From positions 1 to 35,558 of the forward strand of contig NZ_BALG01000244.1 in NCBI RefSeq assembly GCF_000315235.1: 35,558 nucleotides of DNA, given 5' to 3'. A program made the translations under genes and the position numbers. The stretch is from Paenibacillus popilliae ATCC 14706. GTDB lineage: Bacteria; Bacillota; Bacilli; Paenibacillales; Paenibacillaceae. Position 1 is the stretch's first letter; every line of letters begins with the position of its first letter. The notes beneath the pieces were generated by a model. It had not been told where the DNA came from, ran no database searches, and saw nothing but the letters and a program-made list of their open reading frames with translations. Positions 31,080 to 35,558 of this stretch are shown here, piece by piece.

Positions 31080-32420
31080 ATGCACTTACATGGAACAAGT
31101 ACGATCAATGAATCCGGCCACCTCCAAATCGGCGGCTGTGATGTGACCACCTTGAAAAACCAGTTCGGAACACCGTTGTACATTATGGACGAGGCGCTCA
31201 TTCGCACACGCTCTCGCGAATATATAGAAGCGTTTCGCGAGTCGGGGCTGAACTTCCAGGTTGCCTACGCGAGCAAGGCGTTCTGCGTGATGGCCATGTG
31301 CCGCATCGTGGACGAGGAGGGCTTGTCCCTTGATATCGTATCTGAAGGGGAACTGCATACGGCGCTGCAGGCAGGCTTTCCTGCCGAACGCATCCATTTT
31401 CACGGCAACAATAAGACGCAAGACGAGATCGAGATGGCGCTCAACGCCAGAATCGGATGCTTCGTCGTTGACAGCTTCGCTGAGCTGCACCTGCTGAATG
31501 CATTAGCCAAAATGCGGCGTCAGCAAGTGTCGGTCCTGCTCCGCGTAACGCCCGGCGTTGAAGCCCACACGCATGAATATATTTCAACCGGGCAGACGGA
31601 TTCCAAGTTCGGCTTCGATATCGAGAATGGAACGGCGCTACAGGCCGTGGCGCAAGTATCCGATGCGGAAGGCTTGCATCTGCTCGGGATTCACTCTCAT
31701 ATCGGATCACAAATTTTCGAGACGGAAGGATTCCGGATGGCTATACAGCGTGTCGCGGAGTTCGCGGCCAACGTGCGCAGCCAGATGAATGTCGTCTTCC
31801 GGGTCTTAAATCTGGGTGGTGGTTTCGGCATTCGCTATGTTGAAGGCGATAAGCCGCTGGCTGTCAGGGATTATGTGAAGGCGATTACGGAGATGGTGCG
31901 AACGCACTTCGGCCCGCTTTACAGCGAATTGCCGGAGATCTGGATCGAGCCGGGCCGCAGCATCGTCGGGGAAGCCGGCACGACGCTATACACCATCGGT
32001 TCGATTAAGGATATCCCCGGGGTTCGCAAGTATGTTGCTGTGGATGGAGGCATGTCTGACAATCCACGCCCGGCGCTGTATGGATCGAAATATGAAGCGA
32101 TGGTTGCCAACCGTGCGAAGGATGCGGCAGATGAAGTCGTAACAATCGCGGGCAAATGCTGCGAGAGCGGCGATATGCTCATCCGAGATGTGTCGCTGCC
32201 ATCCGTATCGGCCGGAGATCTGCTGGCCGTCTCATGCACGGGAGCTTATAACTATTCGATGGCAAGCAATTATAACCGGATTCCGCGCCCGGCTGTCGTC
32301 TTTGTCAGGGGGGGCGAAGCGGATCTTGTCGTCCGCCGCGAAACGCATAAAGATATTGTCCGCTGCGATCTGATTCCGACACGGCTGGAAAAACGCGAAT
32401 CGCAGCCGCTTGGCCGCTAA
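31080..32420 (+). CDS. lysA: Diaminopimelate decarboxylase
   Basis: LysA makes lysine from meso-diaminopimelate with pyridoxal phosphate. The 446-residue product has the cofactor lysine K66 in VAYASKAFC, the HFHGNNKTQDEIEMAL loop, HSHIGSQIF, the phosphate-binding LNLGGGFGIRY, EPGRSIVGEAG and the substrate cysteine motif GKCCESGDML, and ends the barrel with SCTGAYNYSMASNYNR. ATG 31080 follows GGGGAGAGGAAG. I see no lysine riboswitch in the 157-base leader. A terminator follows. Confidence 0.95.
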   Translation: MHLHGTSTINESGHLQIGGCDVTTLKNQFGTPLYIMDEALIRTRSREYIEAFRESGLNFQVAYASKAFCVMAMCRIVDEEGLSLDIVSEGELHTALQAGFPAERIHFHGNNKTQDEIEMALNARIGCFVVDSFAELHLLNALAKMRRQQVSVLLRVTPGVEAHTHEYISTGQTDSKFGFDIENGTALQAVAQVSDAEGLHLLGIHSHIGSQIFETEGFRMAIQRVAEFAANVRSQMNVVFRVLNLGGGFGIRYVEGDKPLAVRDYVKAITEMVRTHFGPLYSELPEIWIEPGRSIVGEAGTTLYTIGSIKDIPGVRKYVAVDGGMSDNPRPALYGSKYEAMVANRAKDAADEVVTIAGKCCESGDMLIRDVSLPSVSAGDLLAVSCTGAYNYSMASNYNRIPRPAVVFVRGGEADLVVRRETHKDIVRCDLIPTRLEKRESQPLGR

Positions 32421-32427
32421 TTTCGAC

Positions 32428-32475
32428 GCCCCGCATTTCGTCTGCAAGTTGGCGGAGCGGGGCTGTTTTCTTTTT
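32428..32475 (+). terminator. lysA terminator
   Basis: GCCCCGC (32428-32434) pairs with GCGGGGC (32457-32463), followed by TGTTTTCTTTTT. Confidence 0.8.
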
Positions 32476-32489
32476 GCGCCCAAATCACG

Positions 32490-32495
32490 TATAAT
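32490..32495 (+). promoter_or_regulatory. -10 element before ppiB
   Basis: A perfect TATAAT lies 49 bases before ppiB. The -35 position (about 32467-32472) reads TTTCTT, a poor match. Confidence 0.5.
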
Positions 32496-32544
32496 CGTTA
32501 ACGACAGTCTGCGTACCTCGAGATAGGAAAGGAGTTCATACATA

Positions 32545-32982
32545 ATGAGCAAATATGCACAAATTGATATGGAAAATGGCAGTACCATCAAAATCGAATT
32601 GCACGAGAAAGAAGCGCCGGGAACGGTAGACAATTTCGAGAAGTTGGCGAATGAGGGCTTCTATAACGGGTTGACATTCCACCGCGTCATTCCGGGATTC
32701 GTCGCCCAAGGCGGATGCCCGCAAGGAACCGGAATGGGCGGACCGGGGTATACGATCAAGTGCGAGACGCAAGACAATCCGCACAAGCATGTGCGCGGTG
32801 TGCTTGCGATGGCACATGCCGGCAAAGATACCGGCGGCTCTCAATTTTACATCACCTATGCGGCTTTCCCGCATTTGGATGGGTTACATACCGTTTTTGG
32901 TAAAGTTACAGAAGGAATGGAAGTTGTCGACCAAATCAAGCAAGGCGACAAAATGAAGGAAGTCCGCGTCGTAGAAGGCTAA
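32545..32982 (+). CDS. ppiB: Peptidyl-prolyl cis-trans isomerase, cyclophilin type
   Basis: A 145-residue cytosolic cyclophilin that speeds proline isomerisation in protein folding. The catalytic arginine lies in [18 protein letters not shown], followed by [32 protein letters not shown] with the key glutamine, and [20 protein letters not shown]. It is shorter than eukaryotic cyclophilins, as usual in Firmicutes. AAAGGAG precedes ATG 32545. It has its own promoter and terminator. Confidence 0.95.
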   Translation: MSKYAQIDMENGSTIKIELHEKEAPGTVDNFEKLANEGFYNGLTFHRVIPGFVAQGGCPQGTGMGGPGYTIKCETQDNPHKHVRGVLAMAHAGKDTGGSQFYITYAAFPHLDGLHTVFGKVTEGMEVVDQIKQGDKMKEVRVVEG

Positions 32983-32993
32983 ATTTCGCCTCC

Positions 32994-33024
32994 CTGCTCC
33001 CGTCAACTGTGGGGCAGTTTTTTT
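32994..33024 (+). terminator. ppiB terminator
   Basis: CTGCTCC (32994-33000) pairs with GGGGCAG (33011-33017), with one G-U pair, followed by seven T. Confidence 0.85.
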
Positions 33025-33134
33025 AGGATTCAGAGGGAAATACCACGATTTGTTTCAAGCTGACCAAGTTTGAATATGCAGAGATAGAGAGAAACGTGCT
33101 GGAAAGCTATACGCAGAAAGGAGCACGCGAATCT

Positions 33135-33632
33135 ATGCGCAAGAAAAGCCGGTTAGGCCTTCTGTGGTTCATTTTGACCATCGCCTGGATGGCATTTATC
33201 TTCATGAAATCGGCCGAACCGTATTCGGTTCAGGATATAAAGCCGGCGCTCGGCACCTTCGTCTTCGAAGAGCAGTTGCTACGCTATCTTCCGCGCTGGG
33301 AATTTTTCTATGACGGGAGCCTTGTGTCGTGGCGGGAGCCCTACCATTTTGTCGAATTTTTTATCCGCAAATGCGGGCATGTCGCCGAATTCGCCCTGCT
33401 GACGCTGTTGCTTATCTTGACGCTGTCGCCACGCCTCCGTTCGAAGGGCCTGGTAGCGGCGGGAAGCGGAATGATTGCCATCTTATACGCTTGCTCCGAT
33501 GAATGGCACCAGACATTCGTGCCTGGTCGGACCGGACATCTCGCCGATGTGGCGGTCGACTCGATTGGAGTAGCGCTCGCGGTGGCTGCCTATTCGATTC
33601 TGATCGCGGCCCGGTGGAGAAGGGTAAGGTGA
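33135..33632 (+). CDS. VanZ-family membrane protein
   Basis: A 165-residue protein with about four membrane helices. It carries the VanZ-type motifs KSAEPYS near the first helix, FFIRKCGHVAEFALLTLLL, and the strongly conserved ILYACSDEWHQTFVPGRTGH then LADVAVDSIG. Function is not established for this family; vanZ of Tn1546 gives low-level teicoplanin resistance. AAAGGAG about 11 bases before ATG 33135 fixes the start; the longer frame from 33096 begins upstream of that site. It is the last intact gene before the insertion-sequence scrapyard. Confidence 0.85.
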   Translation: MRKKSRLGLLWFILTIAWMAFIFMKSAEPYSVQDIKPALGTFVFEEQLLRYLPRWEFFYDGSLVSWREPYHFVEFFIRKCGHVAEFALLTLLLILTLSPRLRSKGLVAAGSGMIAILYACSDEWHQTFVPGRTGHLADVAVDSIGVALAVAAYSILIAARWRRVR

Positions 33633-33654
33633 GGAATAGACTGTCAATCGCCTG

Positions 33655-33710
33655 TGAAAATATCACTATAACTGTGGGCTGAATCTAAAAATTAGTGGTT
33701 GATATTTTCA
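33655..33710. repeat. 11-bp inverted repeat at the edge of the ISL3 fragment
   Basis: TGAAAATATCA (33655-33665) is mirrored by TGATATTTTCA (33700-33710); the right arm contains the stop codon of the ISL3 fragment. It may be part of the ISL3 end or a hairpin formed at the junction. Confidence 0.4.
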
Positions 33711-33873
33711 GCCTAATAAGCGGTGTCGGTTAATTAAAATGCCAGCTTTGCAACAAACCCGATTACGTGTAAAGTAGTGTCGGAGCTGATACGATTTGAT
33801 GCGATTGTGGCGTCCTTCTACGGTTGCGTTAGTCCAACGGCAGCGACGGTAGTTCACGATTTCATCCTCCCCG
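33708..33873 (-). mobile_element. ISL3-family transposase C-terminal fragment
   Basis: The minus strand keeps a clean frame reading EDEIVNYRRCRWTNATVEGR then HNRIKSYQLRHYFTRNRVCC and KAGILINRH before the stop at 33708. This is the C-terminal end of ISL3-type transposases, including the WTNATVEG.NRIK motif with the last catalytic glutamate. All upstream sequence is replaced by the istA fragment at about 33874. Confidence 0.75.
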
Positions 33874-33874
33874 A

Positions 33875-34429
33875 GGCATGAGCATGACTCAGATTGCAGA
33901 CGAGCTGGGACGGGATCGCAAGACGATCAGGAAGTGGCTGCAGGCGGATGAGCCAGGCGTATACCCGAAGCGCAAGCCGACAGCAGGAAAGCTGGATGCC
34001 TACAAAGGGTATATACGCCATCGTATGGCGGAAGGCTGTCTGAATGCGAGAGTCATTCTGGACGAGATCCGGGAGAAAGGCTACACCGGCAGCAGCACCA
34101 TTCTTCGAATCTTCATGCAGCCGCTGCGACCGTCCATTCAATCGAAAGCGACGGAGCGGTTCGAGACGGCGCCTGGCGAGCAAGCGCAGATGGACTGGGG
34201 ACATTTCAAGGTTGACGATGACGGCAAGTTGAAACGGTTGTATGCGTTTGTTATGGTACTCGGCTTCTCCCGAGTGATGGATGTGGAGTTCACGGAAGAC
34301 GAGCGCCTGGATACGCTCATGGGCTGTCACACGAGAGCCTTCGAGTACTTCGGAGGCATGACCAGGAACTATCTCTACGACAATATGAAAACGGTCGTAA
34401 ACGGGCAGGACGAGAATGGCGAGACGTAA
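33875..34429 (+). mobile_element. IS21-family istA, truncated at both ends
   Basis: The 183-codon frame matches the N-terminal half of IstA, the DDE transposase of IS21. It has the helix-turn-helix GMSMTQIADELGRDRKTIRK, then the catalytic core start AQMDWGHFKVDDDGK (first Asp) and NYLYDNMKTVVNG (second Asp). The first 15 or so residues are missing at the ISL3 junction. At the 3' end the frame stops in a TAA supplied by an IS66-type terminus beginning at 34426, so the glutamate-containing half is gone. Inactive. Confidence 0.8.
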
Positions 34430-34684
34430 GCGTCAAACCAATCCCACCTGTGCATAGCAAGTCAAATCAGTCACAATGAATCCATCTGCGCAAATCCATT
34501 GATGGGCTGGCCGCTATGGTACAGGAACAATTTGGGCTCAATCCGTTTTCCAGCAGGATTTTTCCGCCCTCCTGACGAATCTCTCTTTTATGAAAAAAGA
34601 ATCGGAATCCCTCACCCTGGAACAACTCCAGCAGCAAAATGCGCGCCGAATTGCACGCCTCCAGCTATTAATCCGCTGCATAAC
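34426..34684 (+). mobile_element. IS66-family remnant: left end, tnpB scrap and tnpC start
   Basis: The terminal sequence GTAAGCGTCAAACC (34426-34439) resembles IS66 ends. At about 34487-34575 a frame reads LRKSIDGLAAMVQEQFGLNP then FSSRIF, the TnpB (Orf2) signature, and stops. At 34590 an ATG opens MKKESESLTLEQLQQQNARR, the start of TnpC, whose similarity breaks at the protease junction near 34684. tnpA, most of tnpB and nearly all of tnpC are deleted. Confidence 0.7.
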
Positions 34685-35014
34685 TTTGGCGACCAGCGCT
34701 ACACCGATAACACCGTTTCCGTTCTCTACAGCCGCGATCGTACCTGCAACATGTGTGCCGTGACCGCTGAAGTCAGTGACATCACTATCTCCTCCTTCAG
34801 AAGCAACGAAGTTGCGAGTTGCTACAATATTGCTGCTCAGATCGGCATGCTGCACATTACAACCACTGTCGATTACCGCGACAACAACATCTTCGCCTTT
34901 GCGGCTTTCTTGCCAGATTTGTTCTGCTTTTATCATCTGAACACCAACAGGCATCTCGTGAATCGTTTCTTCTTGTGCTAATACTTCATACTTAGGTATT
35001 CGAAAGTCAGTCAT
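34685..35014 (-). pseudogene. Intracellular subtilisin-like protease, N-terminal part only
   Basis: From ATG 35014 the minus strand encodes an S8 protease resembling intracellular subtilisins: no signal peptide, a short N-terminal extension (FRIPKYEVLAQEETIHEMP then VGVQMIKAEQIW), the aspartate motif VVVAVIDSGCNVQHADL (D49) and histidine motif DFSGHGTHVAGTIAA (H85). Similarity continues to VIGVALVAKVM (about residue 112), then the frame enters IS66 DNA and runs on, reversed and meaningless, to 34538. The catalytic serine and oxyanion asparagine are lost. Its start lies just after the endonuclease I-like gene. Confidence 0.8.
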
Positions 35015-35065
35015 TCCAACAAGACTCGAACGTTAAACTTGCTTCTAAACTCCGGCTTAATCTGA

Positions 35066-35558
35066 TCACCATACCTCATCATAGACCTTGTTGCCGCGAT
35101 AGCTGTTGCAGTCGATCTCACAATAAAAGAGGTGATGGAGGTCACCTCTCATCGGTTCGCGTTTATTGAAATAGGATTGTGGAACAACATGCTCAATATT
35201 AAGCGGTAAGCCGCCTTCACTCGTTACATCCTTCTGCTGAAGGAATTGTTGATCTTCTTTTAATACGGAAACCGGGTCGGCTTCTTTGCCGGAATATATG
35301 CTTCGAAAAGTTCCATCCGAGTGCAAATCTACCCAGGTTTTCAGGTGCTGACCGCTGCTTCCGTAGTTGAGCTGATTCTCGTGCGTATGGGTTAACAGCT
35401 CGTTAAGCGAACGAAATAATGCCTTTGAATCGGTAGTAGACAGATCAATACTGCTGTATGAGACCATATTACCGTCAAAGGAATTCCAATCACGACAACC
35501 GGGGAGCATCCGTTCTGGGTGCATGGCCAAGGATGGGTGGAAGCAAGACATCTGAAGG
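35066..35558 (-). CDS. Endonuclease I-family nuclease, runs past the window edge
   Basis: The frame is open to the window end (first internal ATG at 35551), so the true start may lie outside. The C-terminal half carries the metal-dependent His-Me nuclease core of the endonuclease I/NucM family: NIEHVVPQSYFNKREPMRGD then LHHLF (H121, H139-H140 from ATG 35551) and IDCNSYRGN (N149, R152). Upstream residues include a helical segment, SKALFRSLNELLTHTHENQL. The frame stops at 35066-35068 soon after the core; a +1 frame would continue RYGDQIKPEFRSKFNVRVLL and end in a TGA overlapping the protease ATG, so a frameshift near 35070 is possible. No signal peptide is visible in the part seen. Confidence 0.7.
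   Translation of the reverse strand, partial: LQMSCFHPSLAMHPERMLPGCRDWNSFDGNMVSYSSIDLSTTDSKALFRSLNELLTHTHENQLNYGSSGQHLKTWVDLHSDGTFRSIYSGKEADPVSVLKEDQQFLQQKDVTSEGGLPLNIEHVVPQSYFNKREPMRGDLHHLFYCEIDCNSYRGNKVYDEVW

Noticed and set aside
1-35558. tRNA or rRNA genes, or a CRISPR array
   Set aside because: No tRNA cloverleaf with a T-loop signature, rRNA core sequence or regularly spaced direct repeats were seen on reading both strands.

Overview
The window looks like a chromosomal segment of an endospore-forming Firmicute close to Paenibacillus. Evidence for this is the Bacillus-like order nudF (with mciZ divergent), an endonuclease Q-like gene, spoIIM, fur, yqzK, xerD, punA, dacF, spoIIAA-spoIIAB-sigF, spoVAF, lysA, ppiB; the strong AGGAGG-type ribosome binding sites; and matches to sporulation sigma-factor promoters (SigH before spoIIAA, SigG before spoVAF, SigE-like before spoIIM and mciZ). 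The species is not determined. The backbone is GC-rich, while parts of the left end are clearly AT-richer.

Region 1 (1-5.8 kb) is an accessory, worn islet. It holds a 5'-truncated fumarate reductase/flavocytochrome c gene, a small P-loop kinase, an IS66 remnant, a large secreted protein that joins an ADP-ribosyltransferase domain to a kinase-like domain (the most striking gene here), a ribbon-helix-helix fragment, an IstB scrap, a VOC-family gene and a frameshifted integrase-type transposase remnant. Region 2 (5.8-10.3 kb) has a short UvrA paralogue without the UvrB-binding domain, a VanZ/RDD membrane protein and a DUF2627 protein.

Region 3 (10.3-17.7 kb) is the branched-chain 2-oxoacid dehydrogenase operon in the order E3-E1alpha-E1beta-E2 (lpdV-bkdAA-bkdAB-bkdB), followed by lipB, whose product can start lipoylation of E2. 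Next come a 32-residue Prli42-like miniprotein on the opposite strand and an M20 peptidase. Region 4 (17.7-33.7 kb) is the conserved sporulation and cell-cycle backbone listed above, with local decay: an alanine dehydrogenase relic, a subtilase between fur and yqzK, a pyrimidine-nucleoside phosphorylase relic and a probable group II intron fragment. No phosphopentomutase gene lies between xerD and punA, and no spoVAA-AE genes lie between sigF and spoVAF. XerD appears to lack its usual beta-hairpin catalytic lysine.

Region 5 (33.7-35.56 kb) is a nested scrapyard: an ISL3 C-terminus abuts an IS21 istA, istA is cut by an IS66 end, and the IS66 remnant cuts an intracellular-subtilisin-like gene. 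That protease gene lies just downstream of an endonuclease I-family gene running off the window edge.

No rRNA, tRNA or CRISPR array was seen. All functional names rest on recognised motifs and gene order; no database search was run.
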